Source of the DNA: CAZQYC01 sp043746555 | GTDB taxonomy: Bacteria; Pseudomonadota; Gammaproteobacteria; Steroidobacterales; Steroidobacteraceae | NCBI GenBank assembly: GCA_043746555.1 | Contig: JAYTQU010000227.1 | Span: 1-27,400 of the forward strand | DNA length: 27,400 nt | Direction of reading: 5' to 3' | Shown: positions 8,706 to 19,000 of the stretch, piece by piece | How positions within the stretch are numbered: the first letter of the stretch is position 1 | Layout: every line of letters begins with the position of its first letter | Position numbers and translations under genes: made by a program | Notes under the pieces: generated by a model | Seen by the model: the letters and a program-made list of their open reading frames with translations, nothing else | Told to the model about the DNA's origin: nothing | The model's database searches: none

Positions 8706-9622
8706 TCGGTCGCATCGCCATCGTTGCCGCTTTGCTCTCGACGCTGTTTGCGCCGAGCGCACGTGCCGCGCACTATGCGTTGATCGTCGGCGGTCTTGGC
8801 GGTGAAGCCGAGTACGAACAACGATTTCGCGAACAAGTACAAGCGCTCACTGCGGTGGAAAAACATCGTAGCGAGGATGCTCATGTCACCGCACTATCCG
8901 GCGAGCAAGCAACGCGTGAAACGACAAAACGCGCGCTCGCCTCGATAGCGGCGCACGCAACAGCGGTCGATCAATTGGTCGTGACATTCATCGGTCACGG
9001 CAGCTTCGATGGTGAGGAATATCGTTTCAACGTTCCGGGTCCCGACATCACCGCGACCGATCTCGCCACTTGGTTGCAACCGATCGCTGCGCGACCGCAA
9101 CTCATTGTGCTGGCGACGAGCGCCAGCGGCGGAGCGCTCAGCCGATTGCAACACAAGGATCGCATCGTCATCACCGCGACGAAAAGCGGCGGCGAACGCA
9201 ATGCAACGCGCTTTGCGGAATATTGGATCAAAGCGCTGACCTTGTCAGAAGCCGATCGCGATAAAAACGAATGGGTTACTGCACAGGAAGCTTTCGACTA
9301 CGCGACCCGCAAAGTTGCCGACTCGTTCAAAAGCAATGCCGCGCTTGCCACCGAACACGCACGGATCGAAGGAGCGACCACTGAACAGTTCGCGCTAGGC
9401 AGATTGGGCGAAGCGAAAACCATGCCGACGGATGGGGAACTCAATCGACTCTTTGCCGAACGCCTGCGCATCGAAACCGAGTTCGACGCGGTGAAGGCGC
9501 GCAAGAGCGAGCTGCAAGTGGATCGGTATTATCAAGCCTTGGAAAAACCGTTGATCGAGTTGGCGCGCGCGCAAAAACGCATCGATTTGCGACAAGCCGA
9601 GTTGGCCGGAGCGGAACGATGA
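8702..9622 (+). CDS. secreted caspase-like (C13/C14 fold) protein lacking the catalytic Cys
   Basis: A 306-residue protein with GTG at 8702 inside the GTGA overlap with the preceding stop. A clear signal peptide (hydrophobic 5-17, PSARA-A cleavage near 22/23) sends it to the periplasm. The fold cues are ALIVGGLGG at the first strand, LVVTFIGHGSFDG (H99), and IVLATSASGGAL, which matches the usual xDSCxSGG site of caspase-like, legumain and gingipain-type peptidases but has Ser140 where Cys is expected. The last 60 residues (about 240-300) are charged and helical. I read it as an inactive or altered member of the caspase-like clan acting with its operon partners; the family assignment rests on motif order, not on a search. 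It overlaps the next gene by four bases (ATGA). Confidence 0.72.
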   Translation: MIGRIAIVAALLSTLFAPSARAAHYALIVGGLGGEAEYEQRFREQVQALTAVEKHRSEDAHVTALSGEQATRETTKRALASIAAHATAVDQLVVTFIGHGSFDGEEYRFNVPGPDITATDLATWLQPIAARPQLIVLATSASGGALSRLQHKDRIVITATKSGGERNATRFAEYWIKALTLSEADRDKNEWVTAQEAFDYATRKVADSFKSNAALATEHARIEGATTEQFALGRLGEAKTMPTDGELNRLFAERLRIETEFDAVKARKSELQVDRYYQALEKPLIELARAQKRIDLRQAELAGAER

Positions 9623-11898
9623 ACGCTAAAATCCAACATGCAATCGCTTGCCTGATTTTCGTTTTGTCGTGTTGTTTGTCGATGACGATTTCGATGTCGG
9701 CGGCGCACGCACTCACCTTCGACTACGATCCGTTGCGTCCGGCCGAGTTGCGCGCCTGCGACGAGCAACGATATCGAGGGCACGAAGAAGCCGCACAGTC
9801 GTGTTACTCGGAGCTATTGGCTTCCGCCGGCAACGATGTGCTGCGCGCGCAAGCGGTGTGGGCGATGGGCGATTTGGCCGCCGCGAATGCTTTGTTCCGC
9901 GAGTATCTGCTCGCGAGCCCGAACGCGGTTTTGCCGCGCATTGCCTGGGGCAGACTGTTTCTCGAAACCCATCAAGACAACGACGCGCTCAAGTTATTTC
10001 GCGAAGCCCTGAATGTCGATGCGAACAACGCGTCGGCGAAACTCGGCATGGCGCAGATTTTTGCGCAACGCTTCGAAGGCCAGGCGCGCACCTTGGTTGC
10101 CGATGTTTTGAAGCACAACGACGATTCGATCGAGGCGTATCTGTTGCTCGCGCGCATGGACTTGGAAGAAGGCAAGCTGGCCGATGCCGATCGCAGTTTG
10201 GACCGTGCCTCCGCGCTCACTGAAAAGCAAAAGCAAGCGCCGCTTGAAGTCTATGCACTGCGTGCGACGCTTGATCTATTGCGCGGTGGCGACGGCGCGA
10301 AGTGGCTTAACCGGGCCGCCGCGTATAACGCGCATTTCGGCGGTGGCTACGAATCCATGGCGCATGCCGAAGCGATGCGTCGTCGTTATACGCAGACCGC
10401 GACATTGCTGCGCAAAGCGGTGGAGGTCGAGCCGGGATTGTCGTCCGCCTACGCGGAGCTCGGTGCGAATCTGTTGCGCACCGGTGCGACCGAAGAAGGG
10501 CAACGAGCGTTGGCAAAAGCCTATGAAGGCGATCCCTACAATGTCACCACCGTCAATACGCTGCGTTTGCTCGATCGCTTCAATGAATTCGATACCTTCA
10601 CTTCGCAAGGCGAGTTTCCGGTTCGGTTGCGGCTTGATAAGAAGGAAGCCGAAGTGTTGCATCCTTATGTGCAAGAGCTCGCCGAAAAAAGCATTGCGAC
10701 CTACATCAAGCGCTACAACTTCAAGCCGCTGCAACCGATCACGGTAGAGCTGTATCCGAATCACGATGACTTTGCCGTGCGCGTTGCCGGATTGCCGGGC
10801 ATCGGGTTGCTCGGCGTGACCTTTGGTTATCTCGTTGCGATGGATAGCCCGTCGGGTCGACCGGCCGGCGAATTTCATTGGGGCAGTACCTTGTGGCATG
10901 AGATGGCGCATGTGTTCACATTGGAACTAACCGATCATCGCGTGCCGCGTTGGTTGAGCGAAGGCATATCCGTGTTCGAAGAATGGCGAACCGGGCCGAC
11001 GCCGGGAGTGGTTGTGACCCCCGATGCGCTCAAAGCTTTCAACGACGGCCGCTTTCTCAAGATCGAAGAATTGGATTCGGGATTCATTCGCCCCACCTAT
11101 CCAAATCAAGTGCAAGTCTCGTACATGCAGGCGGGACTGACATGCCTATTCATCGAGGAACATTTTGGCTTCGATCGTTTGGTGGCGCTGCTCTATGAAT
11201 TCAAGAAGGACGACGACGTTGCCGCCGCGGTTAAAGCGAGCATGAGCATTTCCACCGCCGAGTTCGATCGACAATTCGACGAATTCATCAAGCAACGCTA
11301 TGCGAAGGTGTTACCGAACACAAAAGCCTGGGAGAAAAATTTTCAAGCGACGCTCAAAGCCGTCGAGCAAGAAGATTGGTCGGCCGCGATCGAACCGGCG
11401 CGCAATGCAATCGATAAGTACCGCGAATTCGTTGGCGCGAACAGTCCGTATTTATTGCTGGCCAAGGCCTACGAGAAGCTGAAACAACCCGAGCGTTCAC
11501 TGCAAACACTGCTTGCCTATCGCAGCGCCGGCGGTTGGGACCCCAATGCGTTGCGGCAGTTGGCGTTACAACTGCAAAACGCAAAGCGTAACGATGAGGC
11601 GCTTGGAGTCATGCAAGCGATCAACTACAGCGACCCTCTTGATGGCGACTCGCATCTGCGCTTCGCGAACGCGGCGCTCGCGGCCAATCGCGCGCAAGAC
11701 GCCTTACGCGAGTATCGTGCTTTATTGGCGCTTGATACTCACGATAAGGCGACCGCCTATTTGGGGGCCGCGCGGGCGTTGCGAAAATTGGGCGATCGCG
11801 CCGCGGCGCGCCGCAATGTTTTGCAAGCATTGGAGACGGCGCCGTATTTTCGCGATGCACAGCAAGAATTATTGGAGATGGTCGATGAACCGGAGTGA
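9619..11898 (+). CDS. secreted TPR protein with gluzincin-type peptidase domain
   Basis: A 759-residue protein starting at the ATGA overlap with the gene before. A signal peptide (hydrophobic about 8-27, MSAAHA cleavage region) is followed by degenerate TPR helices from about 45 to 320. The peptidase_MA-like domain has STLWHEMAHVF with zinc ligands H427 and H431 and a probable third ligand E448 in RWLSEGISVFEEW, the HExxH-(16)-E spacing of M1/MA gluzincins. More TPR units follow (about 575-755). TPRs imply protein binding and the intact triad implies a working metallopeptidase; substrates are unknown. Co-translation with the pseudo-caspase and close linkage to MoxR suggest that it processes or assembles envelope proteins together with the VWA proteins (inference). 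Confidence 0.88.
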   Translation: MNAKIQHAIACLIFVLSCCLSMTISMSAAHALTFDYDPLRPAELRACDEQRYRGHEEAAQSCYSELLASAGNDVLRAQAVWAMGDLAAANALFREYLLASPNAVLPRIAWGRLFLETHQDNDALKLFREALNVDANNASAKLGMAQIFAQRFEGQARTLVADVLKHNDDSIEAYLLLARMDLEEGKLADADRSLDRASALTEKQKQAPLEVYALRATLDLLRGGDGAKWLNRAAAYNAHFGGGYESMAHAEAMRRRYTQTATLLRKAVEVEPGLSSAYAELGANLLRTGATEEGQRALAKAYEGDPYNVTTVNTLRLLDRFNEFDTFTSQGEFPVRLRLDKKEAEVLHPYVQELAEKSIATYIKRYNFKPLQPITVELYPNHDDFAVRVAGLPGIGLLGVTFGYLVAMDSPSGRPAGEFHWGSTLWHEMAHVFTLELTDHRVPRWLSEGISVFEEWRTGPTPGVVVTPDALKAFNDGRFLKIEELDSGFIRPTYPNQVQVSYMQAGLTCLFIEEHFGFDRLVALLYEFKKDDDVAAAVKASMSISTAEFDRQFDEFIKQRYAKVLPNTKAWEKNFQATLKAVEQEDWSAAIEPARNAIDKYREFVGANSPYLLLAKAYEKLKQPERSLQTLLAYRSAGGWDPNALRQLALQLQNAKRNDEALGVMQAINYSDPLDGDSHLRFANAALAANRAQDALREYRALLALDTHDKATAYLGAARALRKLGDRAAARRNVLQALETAPYFRDAQQELLEMVDEPE

Positions 11899-11901
11899 AG
11901 C

Positions 11902-12915
11902 ATGAGTGATGCGACGAATATGAAAGACAGCGTCGAAACGCGCGCTATCGTGGAAAAATTTCACGACCGATTGGCGGCCATTCGCGAACAGGTGCGGAAA
12001 ATTATTGTCGGTCAGGATGAAGTGGTCGATCATTTGTTTCTGACGCTCCTGGTCGGCGGACATTGTTTGATCACCGGCATGCCGGGGACGGCAAAGACCC
12101 TATTGGTGCGAACGATGGCGGATGCGCTTGGACTGTCGTTCAAGCGCATTCAATTCACGCCGGATTTAATGCCGACCGATATTACCGGTACCGATATCAT
12201 CGAAGAAGACATCACCACCGGGCATCGTCGTTGGACCTTTGTTCCCGGACCGATTTTCGCCAACGTATTACTGGCCGACGAAATCAATCGCACGCCGCCG
12301 AAAACACAAGCCGCGTTGCTCGAAGCGATGCAAGAGCATTCGGCCACGGTGCGCGGGACGACCCACAATCTGTCGCCGCCTTTTTTCGTACTGGCGACGC
12401 AAAACCCGATTGAGTTGGAAGGCACGTATCCGTTGCCGGAGGCGCAGCTGGATCGCTTCTTATTTAATGTGCTGCTCGACTATCTAAGCGCCGCGGATGA
12501 AATGGCGGTCATCGACCGCAACACTTCCAGCATGTCGTTGCCGGAAATCAAGCCCTGTACGAACGCGGATGAGATACTGCAATTTCAATGGCTCACTCGG
12601 CAGGTTCCCGTTTCTGAAGCGGTTCGCAAACGCGCAGTCGATATCGTGCGTGCGACAAGGCCGAACGAAGCCAGCGCGCCCGACGCCGTGCGACGTTACG
12701 TGCGTTATGGCGCCAGTGTGCGCGCTACGCAATTTTTGTGTCTTGCTGCCAAAGCGCGGGCGCTGATGGCGGGTCGTTACCACGTAATCGACGACGATTT
12801 GCACACGCTGGCGTTTCCCGTGTTGCGACATCGCGTGCTGACCAACTATCAAGCGGAGTCGGATGGCGTGACGGTGGATCAAGTGTTGAAAGAAGTCGTG
12901 AAGATCGCAACGTAA
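11902..12915 (+). CDS. MoxR-family AAA+ ATPase
   Basis: A 337-residue cytoplasmic AAA+ ATPase of the MoxR group. Walker A is ITGMPGTAKTLL (K65), followed by RIQFTPDLMPTDITGTDI, Walker B VLLADEINRTPPKTQAALLEAM (D125/E126), sensor 1 VLATQNPIELEGTYPLPEAQLDRF and a C-terminal lid ending at residue 337. All of these are characteristic of MoxR proteins, which act as chaperone-like motors working with VWA/MIDAS partners. It starts three bases after the previous stop with GGAG six bases upstream. The DUF58 gene follows after 32 bases, the typical MoxR-DUF58 pair. Length and motifs are complete. Confidence 0.96.
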   Translation: MSDATNMKDSVETRAIVEKFHDRLAAIREQVRKIIVGQDEVVDHLFLTLLVGGHCLITGMPGTAKTLLVRTMADALGLSFKRIQFTPDLMPTDITGTDIIEEDITTGHRRWTFVPGPIFANVLLADEINRTPPKTQAALLEAMQEHSATVRGTTHNLSPPFFVLATQNPIELEGTYPLPEAQLDRFLFNVLLDYLSAADEMAVIDRNTSSMSLPEIKPCTNADEILQFQWLTRQVPVSEAVRKRAVDIVRATRPNEASAPDAVRRYVRYGASVRATQFLCLAAKARALMAGRYHVIDDDLHTLAFPVLRHRVLTNYQAESDGVTVDQVLKEVVKIAT

Positions 12916-12947
12916 TCGTCACGATATTTTTATCGGTAGTCATCTAT

Positions 12948-13871
12948 ATGTCGTCCCCCATCGGCCATTTGCTTGCACCTTCGACTTTGGCGAGTCTCGC
13001 CAATCTCGAATTGGTGGCGCGCGTCGCCGTGGAGGGGTTCCTGGTTGGGCTACATCGTTCGCCGCGTTTCGGTTTTAGTCAGGAGTTCAAAGAGTATCGC
13101 GCCTATGTCGAAGGCGACGATCCGCGCTTCGTCGACTGGAATGTGTATGCGCGCACCGATCGCGCCTACATTAAACGCTACGAGGGCGAAACCAACACGC
13201 GACTCATGATCCTGCTCGATGCCAGCGCCTCGATGAATTACAGCTCGCACTCGGTGAGCAAACTGCAATATGCGAAGTTTCTTGCTGCTGCGTTGGGCTA
13301 CTTGGCGATGCGGCAACACGATCCGGCCGGACTCATCGTATTCGACGAACAAGTGCGACAGTATCGCCCGCCGACCAGTCGCGCCGGCGGATTGGCCGCG
13401 TTACTCCACACCATCGAAGCCGTGCAGGCGAGCGGCGGTACGCGGTTACTCGACTGTTTTGCAAAATTTCGCGAACACATGACGCGCCGCGGATTGGTCG
13501 CAGTAATTACCGATTTATATTGCGATCCTGCCGCGCTAACCAAGGCCGTGCAACCGCTCGCGTATCACGGTCACGACATCGTGATCTTTCAATTGCTCGA
13601 TCCGAATGAACAAACACCGGGCGCGCTCACCCATACCGGAGAAGGCAAGGGACGCGAGTCGCTGGTGTTGCAAGACATGGAAACGCAAGCCACGATCCAA
13701 GTCTCGGCTGAATACTTGCGCGAGCGTTACGCGGAAAAACTATCGGCGCATCTTGACGAATTGCGCCGTGCCGCGGCGAGTGTCGGCGCGCATCACATGT
13801 CGATTGTCACCGATCAGCCCCTCGATAAAGCATTGCGAGGCTATCTGTCGTTTAGAGAAGGTAGGGCGTGA
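12948..13871 (+). CDS. DUF58 domain protein (VWA-like)
   Basis: A 307-residue protein with the DUF58 signature FKEYRAYVEGDDPRFVDWNVYARTDR (wording split here only by length) at about residues 47-72 and a MIDAS-like ILLDASASM (D91, S93, S95). There is no membrane helix, unlike longer DUF58 proteins, so it is probably a soluble or peripheral partner of the MoxR ATPase. The frame is open well upstream into the MoxR gene, and ATG at 12948 is the first sensible start after the MoxR stop. The ribosome binding site is weak (GGTAG about ten bases upstream). Known for the family: DUF58 genes sit beside MoxR genes; the molecular role is not settled. Confidence 0.92.
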   Translation: MSSPIGHLLAPSTLASLANLELVARVAVEGFLVGLHRSPRFGFSQEFKEYRAYVEGDDPRFVDWNVYARTDRAYIKRYEGETNTRLMILLDASASMNYSSHSVSKLQYAKFLAAALGYLAMRQHDPAGLIVFDEQVRQYRPPTSRAGGLAALLHTIEAVQASGGTRLLDCFAKFREHMTRRGLVAVITDLYCDPAALTKAVQPLAYHGHDIVIFQLLDPNEQTPGALTHTGEGKGRESLVLQDMETQATIQVSAEYLRERYAEKLSAHLDELRRAAASVGAHHMSIVTDQPLDKALRGYLSFREGRA

Positions 13872-13873
13872 AG

Positions 13874-13993
13874 ATGTCCAGCAACGCAGCCCGAAGGCTG
13901 CCAAGCGACATGATTAGCACCGATCGAAAGATAAGCTTTGACGAAGCTGAAGGTCGCGAAGTTGGCACTGTCGTACTTAAGGGTAAAGCATAA
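13874..13993 (+). CDS. possible 39-residue peptide between DUF58 and BatA genes
   Basis: The 121-base gap between two tightly packed genes is filled almost exactly by an ATG frame of 39 codons (MSSNAARRLPSDMIS..., ending VVLKGKA). Its TAA overlaps the next ATG as TAATG, the same coupling used by the next junction in this operon (16039-16043). AGGG lies seven bases upstream of the ATG. The peptide is hydrophilic, without membrane segment or signal peptide, and I do not recognise it. The segment also contains a hairpin, GCAGCC-CGAA-GGCTGC (13886-13901), so the alternative is an untranslated RNA element or processing site. Its base composition is not obviously different from its neighbours. Confidence 0.4.
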   Translation: MSSNAARRLPSDMISTDRKISFDEAEGREVGTVVLKGKA

Positions 13994-16041
13994 TGTTTCT
14001 CGCGCCCGTCTTTCTCGCGGGAATTGTTGCCATCGGCTTGCCGCTGTGGTTGCATCGTATCGCGCGCGAGGAACGCATCAAGTTGCCGTTCGCCTCGTTG
14101 ATGCTATTGGAGCAAAGCGAAGTACGCGACACCTCGCGACGTTCGCTGCGCTATTGGCTGTTACTGATGTTGCGCATCGCGTTCATTATCGCGTTGGCAT
14201 TGGCATTCGCCGGTCCGCTTTTCAAACCGAGCGCAATTTCCACAACCAATCAAGCGCAACTACAGGCGATTGTCCTCGACGGCTCGTTGTCGATGCAGTA
14301 CGGCGATCGGTGGCAGCGCGCGCAAGAAGAAGCCCGAAAATTAATCGATTCGATTGCGGGCAACGACAAGGCGTTGTTAGTGTGGGCCAGCGGTCGCAAG
14401 ATCGAGTTGGTTGCTGGGCCGGTATTCGCTAACGATCGCGGCGTGTTGATTGGCGCATTGGCGACGCTTAAGCCCAATCTCGATCGATTGGACTACGGGC
14501 TGCTGATGACCAGCAGTCAAACTTGGCTATCCGCCGATGGGATGCCCGCTCAGTTGCACTTGATTACGGATGCGCAGCAATCGGCGAGTCCGCTGCGATT
14601 GGCGGATCTGCAAGCGCCGGCAAATACGCAAGTACATATTCACGACGTCGGCGGCGAACAAGTCGATAACGATGGCATCGTCGGCGTCGAGGTGCGCGGC
14701 GCGCGCGCGCGTACTGTGACAGTCACAACGCGCTCAAGCCAAAAAGATGCAACACAAAAAGAGGTAACACAAAAAGAGGTAACACAAAAAGAGGCGACGG
14801 CAAAAAAACCACGTGAGGTTACGCTGTTCATCGACGATCGCGAGATCGCACGTAAACCGTTGGCCGCGACTGTGGTGTTTTCGGATATTCAGTTAAAGAG
14901 CGGCACGCATCGTTTGCATGTCAGTCTTACGCCGGGAGACGCATTGACGGCCGACGATCACTACTACGCGGTGATCGAACACACCGAGCCGACCGTGTTG
15001 TTGATCACGCATGACCCGAAAAGCGATGAGGCTGCTTACTTGGCGGCAGCAGTCGAATCGCAAAGCGTTGTGCCGTTGACCGTTGTTCACGCGACGCCTG
15101 CGACGTTAGGCGCGATCACGCTCAACGAGTATTCGACCGTGGTGGTCGCCGATAGTGGAATCCTTTCGTCCACCGACGCAAAACGCATCGCGAACTACAT
15201 CGCTGCCGGCGGTGCGGCGTTCATCACGCTAGGTCCGCAAGGCGCGCGCGCCAAGAGCGAGCCGATCACCGGCATCGCAATTCGTAAAACGTCGGACGAC
15301 GAACAACGCATTGCGCAAGTGGACGACAGTCATCCGGTGCTGCGTGATGCCGCCGGTTGGCGCGCAGTGCGATTCATGCGCCATATCACGGTGACGCCGT
15401 CGGCGAACGACCGAACGCTGTTGACGTTACAAGACGAAACGCCGTTACTTATCGAGCGGCCCGCCGATGAGAAAAGTTCCGGACGCACCCTATTATTGAC
15501 CGCGCCATTGAGTCGCGAGTGGAACGATCTCGGAATTCATCCACAATTCGTGCGTTTTATTGCAGATGCGGTGGGCTATCTCACCGGTGGGGATGCAACG
15601 GCGGCCAGTCATTTGATCGGTACTCAAGTTACCACGGGCATCGTAAGCGGGGTTGGCGGACAGATCTTCGATCCCGACGGCGAGCGCGCATTGGCAATGA
15701 ACGAGCTGGCAAGCGCGAACCGTTTTATTCCCGAACAAATCGGCTTCTACGAAGTGCGCAGCGACAACCACAAACGATGGGTCGCCGTGAATGCGGATGT
15801 GCGCGAAACCGACTTAACGCCGATGAGCGCGGCTAGTGTTAAACGATGGGAATCGATGACGCCCGCAACACTAGTCGCTGAAAGGCAATCGACGTCGACG
15901 GGCAAAGTATCGGAGCGCGCACCGCGTTCGCTCGGTTGGTACTTTCTAGTAGCAGCGGCAGCGCTTTTGTTAAGTGAGTTGCTCCTGGGGAATTATAGGC
16001 TGACAATCCGTCGCGACGGTACGCGCACGGGAGCGATCTAA
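13993..16041 (+). CDS. BatA-type VWA membrane protein
   Basis: A 682-residue membrane protein. The N-terminus is the BatA domain (PF07584-like): FLAGIVAIGLPLWLHRIAREERIKLPFASLMLLE with helix 1 at about 2-20, then helix 2 at about 55-76. A VWA domain follows with a MIDAS-like IVLDGSLSMQYG (D96, S98, S100). A low-complexity QKEVT repeat lies at about residues 250-268. The distal half holds a GATase-like stretch (EYSTVVVADSG, IANYIAAGGAAFITLG), and a last helix is at about 650-668. The start is fixed by the TAATG junction at 13991-13995, and the gene ends in the same TAATG form with the next gene. BatA-like proteins recur with MoxR and DUF58; the protein should place a MIDAS domain at the membrane. 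Confidence 0.9.
   Translation: MFLAPVFLAGIVAIGLPLWLHRIAREERIKLPFASLMLLEQSEVRDTSRRSLRYWLLLMLRIAFIIALALAFAGPLFKPSAISTTNQAQLQAIVLDGSLSMQYGDRWQRAQEEARKLIDSIAGNDKALLVWASGRKIELVAGPVFANDRGVLIGALATLKPNLDRLDYGLLMTSSQTWLSADGMPAQLHLITDAQQSASPLRLADLQAPANTQVHIHDVGGEQVDNDGIVGVEVRGARARTVTVTTRSSQKDATQKEVTQKEVTQKEATAKKPREVTLFIDDREIARKPLAATVVFSDIQLKSGTHRLHVSLTPGDALTADDHYYAVIEHTEPTVLLITHDPKSDEAAYLAAAVESQSVVPLTVVHATPATLGAITLNEYSTVVVADSGILSSTDAKRIANYIAAGGAAFITLGPQGARAKSEPITGIAIRKTSDDEQRIAQVDDSHPVLRDAAGWRAVRFMRHITVTPSANDRTLLTLQDETPLLIERPADEKSSGRTLLLTAPLSREWNDLGIHPQFVRFIADAVGYLTGGDATAASHLIGTQVTTGIVSGVGGQIFDPDGERALAMNELASANRFIPEQIGFYEVRSDNHKRWVAVNADVRETDLTPMSAASVKRWESMTPATLVAERQSTSTGKVSERAPRSLGWYFLVAAAALLLSELLLGNYRLTIRRDGTRTGAI
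14751..14795 (+). repeat. 15-bp in-frame tandem repeat, three copies
   Basis: AACACAAAAAGAGGT occurs at 14751-14765 and 14766-14780, and with a final C instead of T at 14781-14795. A degenerate partial copy lies just upstream. It encodes a charged QKEVT repeat inside the BatA-type protein. The unit length keeps the frame, so copy-number change would alter only a linker. Confidence 0.9.
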
Positions 16042-19000
16042 TGCTGAATCCTCGTGAACGCCTTGACGATTATCTAAGTTCATTGCGCGAGCGAATTCGG
16101 CTTGCGATTTTTACGCGCGCCGGTGCGGCGCTCGCACTCACCGTGCTGATTCTCATTTGCGTTGCTGTGTATCTGCTCAATCTGCGCGGATTTCCGGTGG
16201 GCGGCGTGATCGTGAGTCGCATTGCGCTCCTCATTTCCGTCGTCGCGTTAATCGCGGGCTTGATTTGGTTACCACTGCATCGGTTGAGTCGCGATCATGG
16301 CGCGATTCAATTGGAGAAACAGTTACCCGAACAACAAGGGCGTATTGAAACGTATCTGGAACAACGAGACCGAGCCCAAGCCTCGCCGCTCGTCGATTTG
16401 CTCGCCGAAGACGCACTCAAACTTACTGCACAATCTTCAGTGACGGACATTGTGTCGTCGCGGCGCATTTGGATAGCCGGAGCGATTACCGCTGCTGCCG
16501 TGATTGCATTGGCAATCTTACTCACGGTTGCGAAGTCGGAGTGGGGCTATGGAAGTCGCTACGTGCTACTCGGCGTGAAAATTCCGCACGATGCGGTACC
16601 GGTGCGCGAAGTCGAATTGAAACCCGGCGACGCAACCATGCGACGCAACGCCGATCTCAATGTGCAAGCGCTCGTTAAAGGCTTTAAGCCCGACAACGTC
16701 GAACTGTTCGTCCGCTTTGCCGATACCAATCGCTGGGAGCAAGCGTCGATGCAAAAAATCGCAGGCGAGCAATATGGATTCACGCTATATGCTCTACGCG
16801 CGCCCCTCAGTTATTACGTCCGCGCCGATGCCGTGCAAAGCAGCGAACACACCATCAAGGTGGTCGATGTGCCGCGCATCGAGCACATGCAGCTCGCCTA
16901 CGCCTATCCGCAGTGGACTAAGTTGCCGCCGAGAATCGAAGACGACGAACGCGATATTCGCGCCGTCGCCGATACGCAAGTAAAACTAACTGTGAGTGCC
17001 ACCGCGCCGCTGCAAGATGCGAAGATCGTCATCGACAAAGCCACTAGCTCGATGCAATCGAATGCGAACCAAAGCGGTGGAGAGTTAACGGTGACGAAAC
17101 CGGCGCGCTATCACCTCGAATCTCGGGTGGCCGGCGATATGGTCGCGCTCACCGACGATTACGAAATCTCGGTTGACGAAGACGCGGCGCCAACGATCGA
17201 AATCGTGAAGCCGGGTCGCGATGCGCGTGCGACCAGTATCGAAGAAGTCCCCGTGGCCATTCGCGCCAAAGATGATTTCAAAGTGCAGAGCCTGGAACTG
17301 CGTTACGCCGTGAACGGCGGCGAATGGCAACACGTTAAACTTCCGGCTCAATCTTCGGATGTCCAAGCAAAGACGTTACTGCGGCTCGAAGAGTTGGGCG
17401 GCAAAACGCCGCTGGTTCCCGGCGATTTGATTACCTATTACGCCGTCACCGGCGATCGCAAACAATCGGCGCAGACCGATTTGTTCATGGTGCAAGTGCA
17501 GCCGTTCGATCGCCGCTTCACCGAAGGACAAGGCGGCGGTGGCGGTGGCGGCGGTGGAGGCGACAGCGAACAGCAGCAAATCGCCGACCGGCAGCGCGAC
17601 CTGTTGGTTGCCACTTGGAATTTGGATCGAGCCCGCGAACAAAAACGACGCACGCCGGAACAGCTGAAAGAAAGCGCTCAGATGCTCGCGACTCTGGAAG
17701 ATAAATTGGCCGAGCAAACCTCCACGTTAGTCGAGCGAACGCGCGCACGCATTAGTGTCGATAGCGACGCGCGCGTGAAGCTATTCATCGAAAGCTTGGA
17801 AAGTGCGGTGAAAGCAATGGCGCCGGCCGCCACCAATTTGAACGCACTCGAATTGCAGAAAGCAGTACCGAGCGAACAAACGGCTTTGCAAATGCTACAG
17901 CGCGCCGAATCGAGTTTCCGCGACATTCAAGTGGCGCGCTCGCAGGGCAATGGCAACGGCGGAGCGGCGCGCGCCAGCCGAGATATTTCCGAGCTTTACG
18001 AATTGGAGATGGATCTCAGCAAGAATAAATACGAAACGGAGAAGGAGCTTTCGCAAGACTCGAAAGAACAGAGTGTCGATGAAGCAGTCGAGAAGCTAAA
18101 GGAATTAGCGCGACGGCAACAGCAGTTGGCGGAACAGCGACAGCAACAACAAGCGCCAACCAATGCCGAGCGCTGGAAGCAAGAACAACTGCGCCGCGAA
18201 GCGGAACAATTGCGCCGTCGATTGCAAGAGCTGGCTCAACAGCAGGCGCAACAGTCGGGTCAGAAGCAATCGGGTCAACAACAATCAGGCCAACCAAAAT
18301 CTAGTCAGAGTCAGTCCTCTTCGCAATCGGGTAACGATGCGACTTCCGCGTTGCGATCTGTAGAAAGCGCGCTGCAAGCGATGCGCAATGCCGAAAAATC
18401 CAACAACGACCAACGCGCTACCGAAGACGCGAGCCGCAATCTTCAACAAGCGGCCGAGCATATGCAGGGCAGCGCGAATCGTCCGTCGCTTTCCGACACG
18501 GTGAATCAGTTAGCCGATGAAGCTACAAAAATCGCCACGACACAGCGCAAAAGCGAAGTGGATATGAAGACGGCGTTGTCAGCTGTACAAGAATCCGAAA
18601 ACAGATCGCGTACGCGACGCGATGGCTTGGATCCCGAGCAAGCCAGGAGATTGGCGGAAACGAAAAATCAATTGCTGAGCCAACTTCAAAAACTCGAAGA
18701 TCGCTTGCGTAACACCTCACAATCGCAACGTCGCACGGCGCCGAAAACCTCGGAGCGCTTGGGCGAGATTGCGGGTGAACTATCGGGTATCAATGTTCCG
18801 GCGCGAATCTCGCGAACCATCGTCGATTTGCAACGTGGTCGCGCCGATCAGAGCGCGGTCGGTGAAGGGTTAGTCACCGACGCATTGCAAAAGTTCGCTG
18901 TCGATTTGCGCAACACCACGAAAATCGCAGCGCAAGAAGCGGAGCAGCAGGCGAAGAATGCGCCGCCCGATGCATTGCTGTCCGAAATCGCGCAGCTGCG

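Noticed and set aside
13938..14432. Plus-strand 164-codon frame over the start of the BatA-type gene
   Set aside because: Out of frame with the BatA and VWA motifs and Arg-rich like other GC-driven shadows; no ribosome binding site.
14751..14795. CRISPR-like repeat
   Set aside because: Units are only 15 bp, directly adjacent without spacers, and in frame within a coding gene.
17530..17562. Glycine-codon run suspected as a frameshift or assembly error in the DUF4175-type gene
   Set aside because: The frame is open and protein-like on both sides, and a Gly linker at this domain boundary is reasonable.
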